This document shows positions 34,844 through 45,700 of a DNA stretch of 64,000 nucleotides, piece by piece (the first letter of the stretch is position 1; every line of letters begins with the position of its first letter). Below the pieces are notes generated by a model. It was given only the letters and a program-made list of their open reading frames with translations, ran no database searches and had not been told where the DNA came from. A program made the translations under genes and the position numbers. Where the stretch lies: assembly GCA_947449695.1 (NCBI GenBank), contig CANFST010000002.1, positions 1-64,000 of the forward strand, in the 5' to 3' direction. Source of the stretch: Chitinophagales bacterium. GTDB taxonomy: Bacteria > Bacteroidota > Bacteroidia > Chitinophagales > CAIODY01.

Positions 34844-37732
34844 TTATTTTTTTATTGGAATGGAAATTTCTATTCGTGTTCCATCTTCATTTTTTATAGA
34901 AAATTTTCCATCCACCTCTTTCATTCGTTTTGCCATATTAATTAAGCCATTACCAAAGGCCGATGATTTTGAGCCATCAATTCCTTTTCCATTATCATGA
35001 ATAATGATGCTAAAAAAATGCGTACTCATTTCAAACGAAATTCTTACTACATCTGCATTTGAATGTTTCAAAACGTTGTGCAACGCTTCTTTTACTACCA
35101 AAAAAATATTCCGTCTTGTTATTCCTTCAATATTAATTGACGGAATAAAATCGGGTGTGTTTACCAAACATTTTATGGTTGTATTTTCAAAAAATTCAAC
35201 AGCATATTTTCTTGTGTAAGCAATCAAATTATTCAATTGGTCATTTTTTTCATTCATCGACCAAATAATATTTCCCATTTGCTCTACCATTTCTTTGCTC
35301 GAACGTGAAATGTTTTCTAAATGAAGTTTCGTATCGCCATCAGCCGAATCCTGATTTATCATGTCACTTAAGAAAGAAATTTTTGATAAACCCGAACCTA
35401 AATCATCGTGCATTTCCGAACTGATTCTTGCCCTATCGGCTGCAATGGCAATGTGTTGGTCTAATTTCTTTTTTAATTGATAGCGATATAAACTATACAC
35501 AATGGTTGCTATCAATGCAATTATGAATAATCTAAACCACCATGTTTCCCAATAAGGTTTGTTGATTGTAAATGAAAAAGTTGCATGGTCATTTACCCAT
35601 GTGCCATTTCCTTTGCGCACTTGTACAGCAAATGTATAGGAGCCGGGCATTAAGCCCGAATAAACTACAGCATTTGAAAATGTAGTGTTCCAACCAGTAT
35701 CAGTAGGAACTAATTGATAGCGATATTGCAATGATTTAGCATTGCGAAATGATAAGCCGTTATAAGTTATTCTGATGTTATTTTCATAGTAAGCAAGTGT
35801 GTAATTCGATTTCCAATCAACGTTTGTATTGTTTATCTCCAATTGAGTGATATATACTTTGGGCGATTCAATTGGTGTGTTTAAATCAGCTTCATTAAGT
35901 ATTAATAAGCCTTTATCGGTACTCAATAATATTTCACCATTGCTTGCTGATACTGAAAAAATAGAACCACATAATAAACCATTGCTGGGGTTATAATTTT
36001 TTATTTCTACAACATTTTTTTTGTTCATCGTAATTACCGACAAGCCGTTATTCAATCCTAAATAAATTTTTTGTGAAGTAGAATCGTAATACAAACTTGT
36101 GCAAACATTGCTTTGCAAGCCGTTGGTCGTATTTATAAATTTAATTTTACCCTCCGTAATTATTGCAAGCCCATTATATCGGGTAGTAACCAGCATAGTT
36201 CCGTCTTTTATTTTGCTGATGTCGTCTATCCAACCGGCAAACGATTTTATTTCATGATGAAAAGGAATCAGCGAATCGTTTTTCCAGATAAAAAGTCCTT
36301 TCTCTGTACCTAGCCATATTTCATTAGCAGCCTTTTCACAAATAGAATAAATCCGAAAAGCATTACCCCACTTAGAACTAAATGTTATAAACTGTGATTT
36401 GCCATTTTTGTATTTCGTAAATCCATTAAACCCACCAGCTATTATGGTTCCATTAATACCAATAGCTAATGATTTCGAAGCAGCATCTAAAGTGCAAAGG
36501 TTTTTTAATGTAGTTTCTTGTTGCAGAAAAATATTTTTCTGACTTAGTATATATGCTCCATTACTCCCGTCATTAATTATTTTTCGCACTTCGCCAGCTT
36601 TCATATTTACCGACTTCTCAATTTTATTCTTGGCATCAATGATATGTACATAGCCATTTGTAGTTCCACAGATTATTCTGCCATCATTCATTCGCAAAGC
36701 AGCAGTAATGTTATTATCCTGCAAGCCCGATGATTTATCAAACAATTTAATAGTTAATGCTGGCACCATCAGCAAGCCTTCGCCTTTCGTTGCAAACCAA
36801 AAATTTCTATCCTTATCCTGATAAATATTATTGATAGCTATGCCTTCAAAATATTGATGTACATCAGTTAGTATTGCCTTGTCATCAATTTTAAATCGGT
36901 ACAAATTAGTGTTATCTGTATTCCAAAAATAACCTTCTCTGTCGGCTATTATCACACATCCATTTTTATTGCTGATGGATTTTTGATTGCCCAAATAACT
37001 GAACCTATGATGTTGATAGGAATACATACCTGCATCAGCTACTATAAGTAATACATCACTTGCATTATTATAATAGCTAAAAAAACGACTATGGATATTC
37101 ACTTTCAAAACAGCAGCGTTTATGTTTTTTCCATCATCAATAAAGTTGTTTGTTTGAGTGATTAAAACAGAACTATCTTTTTTTTCAAAAATGTTGTTAG
37201 AAAATCCGTGTTTATAAATTTGCAACATGGTATCTTTTAATACATAAATGTTTTTTTCATTTGCATTAATCAAAATATCGCCATTATATAAAGGCGTAAA
37301 AGCAACAGCATAATGTTTAAATTCTAATTGATTTAACCATGGCGTATTGCTGCTATTGTGCACCATTCCATCGGCATAATACGACATTGGCCCTGTGAAT
37401 GATTTAAACCAAATGCGCCCCCGTTTATCTTCAATCACCATCAATACTTCATTATCGGGCAAGCCATTTTCGATAGTGAAATTTTCAAATCGAGTGCCAT
37501 CAAATTTTGATGCGCCTTTATCAGTAGCCACCCATATATAGCCTTTTGAATCTTGTGTGATTTGATAAATTAAATTGCTGGGCAAGCCATCATCTACCGT
37601 GAATTTTTTGTAAGGTGGATTTTGGGCAAAACAATTGTTACAGAAAAATAAAACCAATAATACAAAGCCGCATGGTATTATGGCTTTGGTAACGATGCCC
37701 GTAGGTAAGCCGATTATTTTTTTACTTGCCAT
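34844..37732 (-). CDS. Sensor histidine kinase with propeller and Y_Y_Y domains
   Basis: The 962-residue kinase has a signal-type N-terminus (CGFVLLVLFFC), two-component propeller repeats (GLPSNLIYQITQDSKGYIWVA, GLPDNEVLMVIEDKRGRIWF and weaker copies) and a Y_Y_Y domain (residues about 620-710). A membrane helix (WWFRLFIIALIATIVYSLYR) follows, then HisKA_3 with ARISSEMHDDLGSGLSKI, and HATPase boxes VVKEALHNVLKHSN and IIHDNGKGIDG. It is a full-length kinase that should phosphorylate the NarL-type regulator just downstream. Its start lies inside the hsdS 3' end (11-base overlap). Confidence 0.88.
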   Translation of the reverse strand: MASKKIIGLPTGIVTKAIIPCGFVLLVLFFCNNCFAQNPPYKKFTVDDGLPSNLIYQITQDSKGYIWVATDKGASKFDGTRFENFTIENGLPDNEVLMVIEDKRGRIWFKSFTGPMSYYADGMVHNSSNTPWLNQLEFKHYAVAFTPLYNGDILINANEKNIYVLKDTMLQIYKHGFSNNIFEKKDSSVLITQTNNFIDDGKNINAAVLKVNIHSRFFSYYNNASDVLLIVADAGMYSYQHHRFSYLGNQKSISNKNGCVIIADREGYFWNTDNTNLYRFKIDDKAILTDVHQYFEGIAINNIYQDKDRNFWFATKGEGLLMVPALTIKLFDKSSGLQDNNITAALRMNDGRIICGTTNGYVHIIDAKNKIEKSVNMKAGEVRKIINDGSNGAYILSQKNIFLQQETTLKNLCTLDAASKSLAIGINGTIIAGGFNGFTKYKNGKSQFITFSSKWGNAFRIYSICEKAANEIWLGTEKGLFIWKNDSLIPFHHEIKSFAGWIDDISKIKDGTMLVTTRYNGLAIITEGKIKFINTTNGLQSNVCTSLYYDSTSQKIYLGLNNGLSVITMNKKNVVEIKNYNPSNGLLCGSIFSVSASNGEILLSTDKGLLILNEADLNTPIESPKVYITQLEINNTNVDWKSNYTLAYYENNIRITYNGLSFRNAKSLQYRYQLVPTDTGWNTTFSNAVVYSGLMPGSYTFAVQVRKGNGTWVNDHATFSFTINKPYWETWWFRLFIIALIATIVYSLYRYQLKKKLDQHIAIAADRARISSEMHDDLGSGLSKISFLSDMINQDSADGDTKLHLENISRSSKEMVEQMGNIIWSMNEKNDQLNNLIAYTRKYAVEFFENTTIKCLVNTPDFIPSINIEGITRRNIFLVVKEALHNVLKHSNADVVRISFEMSTHFFSIIIHDNGKGIDGSKSSAFGNGLINMAKRMKEVDGKFSIKNEDGTRIEISIPIKK

Positions 37733-39047
37733 ACTTCACTTTTTCTTCCGCTGCCATTGCCAACGCTTCTTCTGCTTGCTTTACGCTGACTTGCCCATTC
37801 ATCAACATGGGCAATAACCAATCACGAAGTGAAGTGAGTTGTTGGTTTTCAGATTTGTTATTGATTATTTTCTGATAATTGATTGAAAGCATTTCATTGT
37901 ATTTATCAATTAATATTTTGCTCGGAATTAGCAATGGAATATTATCTATTTGGTCGCTGCTAATATTGGGTTGTGCAGCTCCGCTTGCTAATACAAAAAC
38001 TGTTTCTCTAAAATATTTTTGGTTCAGTGAATTAATTAAGAATGGCAGTTTTATTAATGGTTCTTTTCCTAAATCAAATAAAGCAACTCGTTGATTTACT
38101 AAAATCGGTTTATTAATTTTAGGTACAATTCCATACTTGCCAACTGTTGCTCCTGTCATAGCAATTACAACATCACCAGCAAATGCTTCATAGTTTTTTG
38201 CTCTTTCATATTTATCTTCTCCAACAAAAGAACAGCCTTCAATGCTAAGTGTATAATCTTCGTTAATATCTTTAATTTTTATTACTGGCAAACCTTCATC
38301 TGACCACCATTCCGATTTAAAAGCAAAGCCACCTTTTGCTTTAGCATAACTTCCAAACGTTCCAACCTCCCAACCCTCTGGCACTTCACGTTTTAATTCT
38401 TCGTTCCACACCATTTTGCCGCCGCTGCTTTTGTAGGGAAGCCCCACCCCAGCCCTCTCCAAAGGAGAGGGTGAAGGAAAATCAAACTGCACAAACCAAT
38501 AATCATAAATGGTTTTTGCCATCGCTTCTAACTCGGCATTGATGCGGTTGTTGAGTTCGATTTTGGAATCGAGGGAAGAAAGTACAGAAGCGATTTGGCG
38601 TTGGGTTTCTAAATCTTCTGGAACTGTAAATTCTATGCTTCTTAAATTCTCATTATAAATTCTATTTATGGTGCTACCATTGGTAGTTATCCATGGCTTT
38701 GTTTGATAAAAGTAATAGAGGTATGCATTTAGTACTTTACTTTCATTGTTTTCAATCCAAACAATATTGGAGTCTTGAAAATATCCGTCTTCACCATTAT
38801 AGATAACAGTTTTCCCGATTGTCCCTGCGGCAGAAATTAAAATATCTCCTTTTTTAGGAAATGAATATTTCTCTTTATACTCTAAAAATTTTTCTCTTGA
38901 AATAAATGTATCCGCTTTCCCTCCGAAAGTTGAAATTTTATAAAAGGGAATTTTCTCAAATTCTGAAGTTTCTTCCTTTAGAATACGCTTGCACATTGCA
39001 ACTTTTCCAATATCTCGAATAAAATATTTTTTTAGTTTTCTACTCAT
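37722..39047 (-). CDS. hsdS: Type I restriction-modification specificity subunit
   Basis: HsdS contacts DNA and sets the two half-sites recognised. The 441-residue protein has two target-recognition domains, residues 1-150 and about 225-370, each followed by a helical conserved spacer (RQIASVLSSLDSKIELNN and NEMLSINYQKIINNK). The first spacer normally runs FDFPDxxGxPYKSSGGKM; here it contains SPSPLERAGVG from a repeat (38436-38477), in frame. The last 11 bases overlap the propeller kinase gene. It belongs with hsdM and hsdR upstream. Confidence 0.88.
   Translation of the reverse strand: MSRKLKKYFIRDIGKVAMCKRILKEETSEFEKIPFYKISTFGGKADTFISREKFLEYKEKYSFPKKGDILISAAGTIGKTVIYNGEDGYFQDSNIVWIENNESKVLNAYLYYFYQTKPWITTNGSTINRIYNENLRSIEFTVPEDLETQRQIASVLSSLDSKIELNNRINAELEAMAKTIYDYWFVQFDFPSPSPLERAGVGLPYKSSGGKMVWNEELKREVPEGWEVGTFGSYAKAKGGFAFKSEWWSDEGLPVIKIKDINEDYTLSIEGCSFVGEDKYERAKNYEAFAGDVVIAMTGATVGKYGIVPKINKPILVNQRVALFDLGKEPLIKLPFLINSLNQKYFRETVFVLASGAAQPNISSDQIDNIPLLIPSKILIDKYNEMLSINYQKIINNKSENQQLTSLRDWLLPMLMNGQVSVKQAEEALAMAAEEKVKYGK
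38436..38477. repeat. GC-rich hairpin repeat inserted in frame in hsdS
   Basis: A 42-base insert with an 8-bp hairpin (CCCTCTCC / GGAGAGGG, 38453-38471) shares the core CACCCCAGCCCTCTCC with the repeat at 49500-49545 on the other strand. It keeps the reading frame and adds SPSPLERAGVG to the HsdS spacer. Confidence 0.65.
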
Positions 39048-39094
39048 ACTCCAACCCCTCCAATTGTTTTTGTGTAAAAAGAAGAAGAAGCTAA

Positions 39095-39210
39095 AGGGTT
39101 CAAATGTTTATAGCAACAACAGGAAGCCAAATCATACGACTCCGAAGGAGTCGAACAACATTTCATTCCGCTGCTATAGCTATAAATAGGCAACCCTGTT
39201 GGGGTTGTAA
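39095..39210. repeat. Intergenic repeat with two palindromes
   Basis: Between the DUF3800 and hsdS genes lie CGACTCCGAAGGAGTCG (39137-39153), TATAGCTATA (39175-39184) and CAACCCTGTTGGGGTTG (39191-39207). This layout is typical of the dispersed intergenic repeats of Bacteroidota. A frame of 133 codons reads through it (39445-39044) but is made of repeat sequence and I do not take it as a gene. Confidence 0.6.
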
Positions 39211-39350
39211 AGCTTTTATTGTTCATGATTTTAAAAATATTGGTTGCATAAAATAATGTTGTGTATATTTGCAGCAGCAATTTTTGTATATCATAATCTG
39301 CACTTGCCGAGGTTGCCAGTATTGGCACGGGATACAAAAGATTGCTTTTT

Positions 39351-40142
39351 TTATTTTCCATCATTTCTGAATTCAGCTGCTTCGTTTTTATTAAATCTGT
39401 TTTGAGCTGTATAATAGTTGTTATCAGCAGTTGAATATAAATCAATAATCAGGTTGTATTTATTTTCCAAAGCTTTGTAATATCGTGCTTCATCACTCAG
39501 TAAATGACGCTGCAATGACCATAGTAAATAATCAACAATGCTCATTTCGGGTGTTTGATTGGTTTGCACAATTCGGCAATCAAATTTTATGTTCAATTTA
39601 TTTTCCCTTTTGTGATTGTCTTTTGCAATTGCTTTGTCAATAGCTGCTTTTAAAAGGTTGGCTGTATTGCCGTTTCGGGCTGCTAAAAATATTTGGTAAA
39701 AATAATTTTCATTGTTAAGCCTGTCTTTTAATAAGTGATAAACTAAATCAAAATAAAATTCATTTTCGTTAGAATTATGTTTGCTCTGAAAAGTGTTTAA
39801 TTTTTTTCTACCAATTACATGGTAAGATTCAAAGCCAGTTATGTTTCGCAATAACTCAATAAATTTTGCTCTTACTTCCAATTGGTCATTTCGGGCATGT
39901 AAAAACCATTGGTTTGATTTTGTGATACATGGTAATGTGTTGTATAAAGCATCATTCAATAGTTGATTTTGGAAATTAGTTACAGCTTGGTGAAGATGTT
40001 TTTTATCATCACACATAATCATACCTAACACTAGCAATGGTTTAAAACCATCGGTGCCAATTAGTAATTTTTTTCCTTTGGCATAAAAAGCAGCATCGCC
40101 GCTTTCATCAATGAAAATATATTTTTTAGGAAGCTTCTCCAT
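39351..40142 (-). CDS. DUF3800 protein, nuclease-like, in the restriction operon
   Basis: The 263-residue protein has the DUF3800 signature: IFIDESGD at residues 9-16 and a C-terminal acidic/aromatic block VDYLLWSLQRHL. The family is thought to have an RNase H-like fold with a metal site built from such Asp residues. It often appears in mobile and defence regions. It lies between hsdM and hsdS, with gaps of about 70 and 300 bases, so it may be an accessory part of the restriction cluster. Confidence 0.75.
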   Translation of the reverse strand: MEKLPKKYIFIDESGDAAFYAKGKKLLIGTDGFKPLLVLGMIMCDDKKHLHQAVTNFQNQLLNDALYNTLPCITKSNQWFLHARNDQLEVRAKFIELLRNITGFESYHVIGRKKLNTFQSKHNSNENEFYFDLVYHLLKDRLNNENYFYQIFLAARNGNTANLLKAAIDKAIAKDNHKRENKLNIKFDCRIVQTNQTPEMSIVDYLLWSLQRHLLSDEARYYKALENKYNLIIDLYSTADNNYYTAQNRFNKNEAAEFRNDGK

Positions 40143-40213
40143 TATTGTTGTTTAGTATCAAATTTACTCCAATTGAATTGTCGTGCCAGTGGAACGACAA
40201 TTAATTTTATAAT

Positions 40214-41839
40214 TTAATTATACTCCAAACCCTCCAATTGTTTTTTTATTTCAGTTTCCAAAGTTTTGCTTTCGGCAAAAAGCTTATTCAGGTTGGATTT
40301 GTAGCTGTTCATTTTATCCGTAAATTCTTTGGCGGTAATATCGGTGTATTCAATTTTTACTTCAAAATATTGCCCTGCACTAAAGCTGTAGTTTTTTTCT
40401 TTTATCTGCTCATAACTCACCACCACACTAAAATCTTCTTTGGCTTCATGCTTATTAAAAGTGTCAATTATCAAATCTTCTTCTTCATGGCTTAAAAGTG
40501 TTTTTTGGTTTTTGCCTTCTTTCACTGTTTCGCCCAGTTTGCTGGCATCCATCAATACTATATCGCCTTTGGTATTGGCTTTATCTAAAAACAAAATGCT
40601 CACATTGGTACCAGTGGTTGCAAAAATATTGCTGGGCATACTTATCACACCTCTCAACATTTTTTCTTCCACCATCTTTTCTCTAATCTTACGCTCAATG
40701 CCGCTTTGAGCCGTTATAAATCCAGTAGGCACTACCACTGCGGCTCTGCCATTTTTAGCCAGCGAAAACATAATGTGCTGAATAAATAGGGGGTAAATAG
40801 CCATGCCTTCGGGCTTTGCCTTGGGTACATTGGGTGTGCCTGCAAAAAATCGTTGCTGATTTTGTTTGGTGTTTAAGTCAGCTACATAATCGCTAAAATC
40901 TAATTTAAACGGCGGATTGGAAACTATGAAATCAAATTTTTTCAGTTGTCCGTCTTTCTCTTTGTGATAAGGCTCCAGCAGCGTATTGCCTTTTACAATG
41001 TTGGGTATGGAATGAACCAGATTATTCAAAATCAAATTCAATCGCAATAGGTTAGATGATTTCTGCGAAATATCCTGCGAATAAATGGTGCATTTATCTT
41101 CGCCAATGGCATGTGCCAAATTCATCAACAGCGTACCCGAACCAGCCGATGGGTCGTAGCATGTAACGTTTTTCACTTTATCCGTTACTAAGCAAGCCGC
41201 CATAATTTTTGCTACGGCATGCGGTGTAAAATACTCGGCATATTTGCCGCCGCTATTGGTGTTGTAATCTTTAATGAGGTATTCAAAAATAGTAGCGTAG
41301 AAATCGAATTTCTCCTGAAAAATATTTTCAAAACTGAAATGAATCAACTTGTTGATGATGGCTCGGCAAAATTCATCGCGTTTGTCGGTTACATATTTGC
41401 TGATGTTTTCAAACAACACAATCTTTTCGCCTCCATCGGTCATTACCGAAAATATATCGTTGTTTTCTTTGGCAATATCCAAAAGCGTATTATCGAAAAT
41501 GTCGGCAAACTTAGGTTCATTCTGCCTTTCGAACAATGCTGCAATAAATTGAGTGGGTTTTAAATGTGCTGTGCTTTCGCTCAATTGCATCAGCAACATT
41601 TCGTAATCATTCTTTTTTAGTTGAGCAACAGCCGCCGCAAAATCATCGGCATCGGCCAGTTTTTTATCGAGCTGTTTCATTTCATGAATGAATTTATCAT
41701 TCAGAAATTTGTATAAAAAAACCTGGGTAATAATTTTGAATTCGTTGCCATCATTGCCCAAGCCATAGTTGGCGCAAACGCTTTTCAGGTCGTCAATCAG
41801 GTCTTTTGTTTTGCGTTCAAATTCTAATGCTTTGGTCAT
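40214..41839 (-). CDS. hsdM: Type I restriction-modification DNA methyltransferase subunit
   Basis: The 541-residue N6-adenine methyltransferase has an HsdM N-terminal helical domain (residues 1-140), SAM motif I YDPSAGSGTLLMN, motif IV VSNPPFKLDF, and MFSLAKNGRAAVVVPTGF as in family HsdM. It methylates the site chosen by HsdS to protect host DNA. Its start overlaps the BRO gene stop by four bases. It differs from the HsdM fragment at 21257, so two different systems have been present. Confidence 0.92.
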   Translation of the reverse strand: MTKALEFERKTKDLIDDLKSVCANYGLGNDGNEFKIITQVFLYKFLNDKFIHEMKQLDKKLADADDFAAAVAQLKKNDYEMLLMQLSESTAHLKPTQFIAALFERQNEPKFADIFDNTLLDIAKENNDIFSVMTDGGEKIVLFENISKYVTDKRDEFCRAIINKLIHFSFENIFQEKFDFYATIFEYLIKDYNTNSGGKYAEYFTPHAVAKIMAACLVTDKVKNVTCYDPSAGSGTLLMNLAHAIGEDKCTIYSQDISQKSSNLLRLNLILNNLVHSIPNIVKGNTLLEPYHKEKDGQLKKFDFIVSNPPFKLDFSDYVADLNTKQNQQRFFAGTPNVPKAKPEGMAIYPLFIQHIMFSLAKNGRAAVVVPTGFITAQSGIERKIREKMVEEKMLRGVISMPSNIFATTGTNVSILFLDKANTKGDIVLMDASKLGETVKEGKNQKTLLSHEEEDLIIDTFNKHEAKEDFSVVVSYEQIKEKNYSFSAGQYFEVKIEYTDITAKEFTDKMNSYKSNLNKLFAESKTLETEIKKQLEGLEYN

Positions 41840-42708
41840 TTGGTTTTGTTTTTAGGCAATGTTTTTTTCTTTTTATTTTTTTCAGGTAATGCAGCGTTCA
41901 AAAAGTTTTTAGCGTTTAATGCCGTTACTACTTTTTTACCTGTTTTCGATTCTAATTCTTTCATGGCTACATGTGCTACGTTGCCGCCTTGCTTGGCTAC
42001 TTTCTGGCTTTCTTCAAATGTGGCAGGCTTTGTAGCTTGTGAAATATCTTTGGTGGATGCTTCTGCCAGCATGTTTAAAATCAACTCGGTGTTGGTCATG
42101 TTATCTCTCAGGTTTTCTTTTTTCAAACCTTTCAATACTTTGTATTCTTTGGTGCTTTTCCCCGACCATGCTTTGGTGATGATGTCAGTTAACGATGCAA
42201 ACTGAACACCTTCTTTCAATCCTCTTTTTTTCCATTCATCGGTCAGTTCTTTTCTTACTTCAATACTTTTCAATCGTTGGTTAATCCAGTTTTGCGAATA
42301 ACCCAATTGCAAATATTGTTCTAAAGCTCTGTCGATGCTCAATTCAGGGTCTTGCATTTCATCCAATCGTTCAGCACCTACTTGTGCCAACCATTGTTTA
42401 AAAGGTTCAGCCTTTGGCGATGGAATAGATTGAATTAAACGCAATAATTGTTCGGTATCGGCTACGTCAGTTAAGTAGTATTTGCCATCAGCAGATGGCA
42501 ATTTCAGTTGGTTACAATTTGTAACCGACTGGTTTCCTTCCTTTGCCAATCTATGTTTCAGTACTTTCCAATAATTTCTTGGGTTAGGACTTTCAGTTAA
42601 AATTCCTATCACATCAACAATGGAAAAATACCATTTTTCTTGTTCTTCATTCCAAAGCGTTCTGACTTGTTTGTCATCAAAAACTTTTATGGCTTCTTGT
42701 TTTTTCAT
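41836..42708 (-). CDS. BRO-N domain protein in the type I restriction operon
   Basis: The 290-residue protein starts with a BRO-N-type domain (VRTLWNEEQEKWYFSIVDVI, PRNYWKVLKHRL), then YLTDVADTEQLLRLIQSIPS. The C-terminal half is helical and ends in a Lys-rich tail (KNKKKKTLPKNKTK). BRO domains occur in phage antirepressors and in proteins beside restriction systems, where their role is unclear. It sits between hsdR (10-base gap) and hsdM (four-base overlap), so it should be made with them. Confidence 0.75.
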   Translation of the reverse strand: MKKQEAIKVFDDKQVRTLWNEEQEKWYFSIVDVIGILTESPNPRNYWKVLKHRLAKEGNQSVTNCNQLKLPSADGKYYLTDVADTEQLLRLIQSIPSPKAEPFKQWLAQVGAERLDEMQDPELSIDRALEQYLQLGYSQNWINQRLKSIEVRKELTDEWKKRGLKEGVQFASLTDIITKAWSGKSTKEYKVLKGLKKENLRDNMTNTELILNMLAEASTKDISQATKPATFEESQKVAKQGGNVAHVAMKELESKTGKKVVTALNAKNFLNAALPEKNKKKKTLPKNKTK

Positions 42709-42718
42709 TGGTAAAATT

Positions 42719-45700
42719 TTAAGCAGTTCTTCCTAAATATTCATTCATGTATTCCTTCACAATCAAAGTATTGATATGCTTTGCTGTATCAGCATCCAAG
42801 TTTAATTGATGTTTGTTTTTCAGTTGGTCAATCACCAATCTTACCATCATGCGTTCTACAAAACTTTCATTTTCCAGCATTTTTGAATTTTGTAAAATCT
42901 GAGCATCGGCTTCTTTTTTCAGGCTTTGCAATGCTTCAAACAATTTGCTTTCGCTATCCGTCAACGGATTTTTTTCCATCAATCGTTTATGCAATCGGGC
43001 ATACTTTCCATCGTTGTCGTATTTGGCTTTCAGCAATTGATTTTTGCGTTCCAATTCTTTAGCTGCGGTGTAAATTTTTTCCAACGCTGCAATGTTGCGT
43101 TCCATTTCTTCTTTCGTTACTTCATTCAGATTTTTCTTTTTAAACAAACGCTCAAGTTCTTCTTTTAAGGAAACAAACACAGGGTCGGCTTGGTCAAAAT
43201 TACCACCCAACATTTCCCTTGTTTTTTGTAAAGTGTTTTTCAGTTGGTCAGCCAAAATCATTTCTTCTTCCTTCACTTTTGTAAAGGCAAACAACACATC
43301 TTCCAAAGCAATATTCAGCAAGTTGGTCGTATCAACACTTTTCTCCAACGCTTCTTTCATATTAATTAAAGCCAAATGGTTATTGGCTTCACGAGCCAAA
43401 AGCGTCAGTTTATTAAAGTCTAATTTTTCCAGCAATTCATAATTGCCTGATAAGCGAATAATGTTGTAAAGACTTTTTGCATTGTTCAACGCCTTCACAA
43501 TTTTTTGCATTTCGGCTCTGTCTTGTATCTGCGAAATCTGATGCGAAAAAACTTCAGCGTTGGTAGTATTGAATTGAAACAGCAAATCTTTTATCTCTCT
43601 TATTTCAGCTTCTATTTCTTCTTTCGATTTAAACAAGTTGCTGTAATGCTCCATTTCATCACCCAATTCCGATTGCAACTCTTTAAAATAATCCTGATTA
43701 GTTTTGTTAAACTCTGCTTGAATATCAGCAAAGTCAACTACATAGCCATATCTAAATTCTTTATAAGTTCTGTTTACACGGGTTAACGTCTGTAATAAAT
43801 TGTGTGCTTTTACAATTCTACCCAAATACAATTTCTTCAATCGTGGTGCATCAAAGCCTGTCAAAAGCATGTTGAACACAAAAACAAAATCAATATTTCC
43901 TGCCTTAAATTGTTCTACCCATTCTTCTCTTTCCTTTTTAGTACCTACATCATGCAAAATCAAAGCAGCAGATTTCACTTTGCTGTTTTCTTTTTGCTTT
44001 GCTCCATAATTCACAACAGGTTCAGCAGCCATCAATAAAGACTCTTCCTGTTTAGCTGCATATTTGTTTTGAAAAATTTCATACATCATTTTTGCTTGTT
44101 CAGACGAATCGCAAACCACCATTCCTCCAATTGAATTTTCATTCATTGCAATTCGTGAATTTTCAAAATCCTGCATGATGTAATCGAGCATTGGCTCAAC
44201 AAACTTATGATGAGCATATACCGTTTTTCTATCAGCATTACCTTTTAAAATTTCAATGGCTTGTAATGCTTCTTTCAAAAGCAAACTATAACTCGTTTCA
44301 ATTTCTTCTCGTATCAAACGCAGTGTATAGCCATCAGCAATAGATGAATTGTAATAGTATTTATGAATGTAGCCGCCAAATATTTTTTTGGAGTTGAATT
44401 CATCACCTAATAAAGGTGTTCCTGTCAAACCAATTTTTATAGCGTTAGCATCGGATTCATGTAAATTAGCCAAGAAGCTGCCTTTGGGGTTATAGCTTCG
44501 ATGAACTTCATCTAAAAAATAAACCCGTTGAATATTCAAATTGTAATCATTGTTTCTGATTACATCAGGGTCGTTTTCAAATTTCTGTATGTTTACAACC
44601 GTAATTTCTGGTTTGCCAGAATTATTATGAATTACGCTGGTTGATTTAATATCTTTTGAAAATTCTTCTCTTGTATTAATGTTGTGAACCACCAAACCTC
44701 TGCTCTTAAATTCTCTGCTGGCTTGAATAAGTAAATCAATTCTATCAACAATAAAATAAAACTTCGGGATGATATTTTTCGATTGAAAATAATCAGTCAG
44801 AAATTTAACATTGTAATACGCTAAAGCAGTTTTTCCGCTTCCTTGTGTATGCCAGATGATTCCTTTTTTTACACCTTCATTTAATTTTTTTGCAATTGCT
44901 TTTGTGGCAAACACTTGCGGATAGCGCATGATGTGTTTCTCTAAATGATATTCGCCTTTTACATAAGCTATTGAATAACGAAGCATAAATGCCAATCGCT
45001 CTGGTTGAAATAAAGAATTAAAAACTCTATGCGTTGGCGAATTCGGATTTTTATTGGTGATGAACTCAGGAGAATCTTTTATGCCAACTAAATTATTATC
45101 TTTTAAAATTACTGTTTCGTCTTCATCACTAATGTCTTTCAGAATTTTAGACAATTCAAAATGTTCTTCTTCTCTGAAATAATTGAAGTTTGGTTTTTGA
45201 TAAGATGCAGTTGCATAAAACGCTCCTTGTATGGGTTGAATAGCATGGTCGTCATACTCCATATTGTTGGAGAAAACCATAAGCTGTGTGATATTGACAA
45301 ACTTTCTGAATTTCTTATTTTGAAATCTGCTTTGAATGCGCTTGTGCTCTGCTAAAATTCCATCTTGATTATTTGGCTTTTTAACTTCAATAAAAACCAA
45401 TGGCATTCCATTTATCAGCAGGGTTATATCAGGTCTGAATTCTTCGTCATCTTTTTTGCAAGGCAATTCAGTTACAACATTTAAAGTGTTGTTCTGGAAA
45501 TTATCAAAATCAATGAGTTTGATACCTGATTGGTTGATTAGCTTTTCATAAAAACTTTTACCAACATCTTCATTTTCTAAACACAATGAAATTTCCTCCA
45601 GCACTTTTTTGATTTCACTTTCCTCAATTCCTTCATTGATTTTTTTGATGCTCTCAATAAAAATATTGGTGAAAATGTTGGTGCTTTCATGCACCAAGGC

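Noticed and set aside
39044-39445. 133-codon minus-strand frame overlapping the DUF3800 3' end
   Set aside because: Most of it is read from the palindromic intergenic repeat; no family resemblance and no independent start signal.
42781-45355. Plus-strand frames of 60-116 codons inside hsdR
   Set aside because: They are shadows of the strong minus-strand hsdR frame, with Phe/Leu-rich composition and no motifs.
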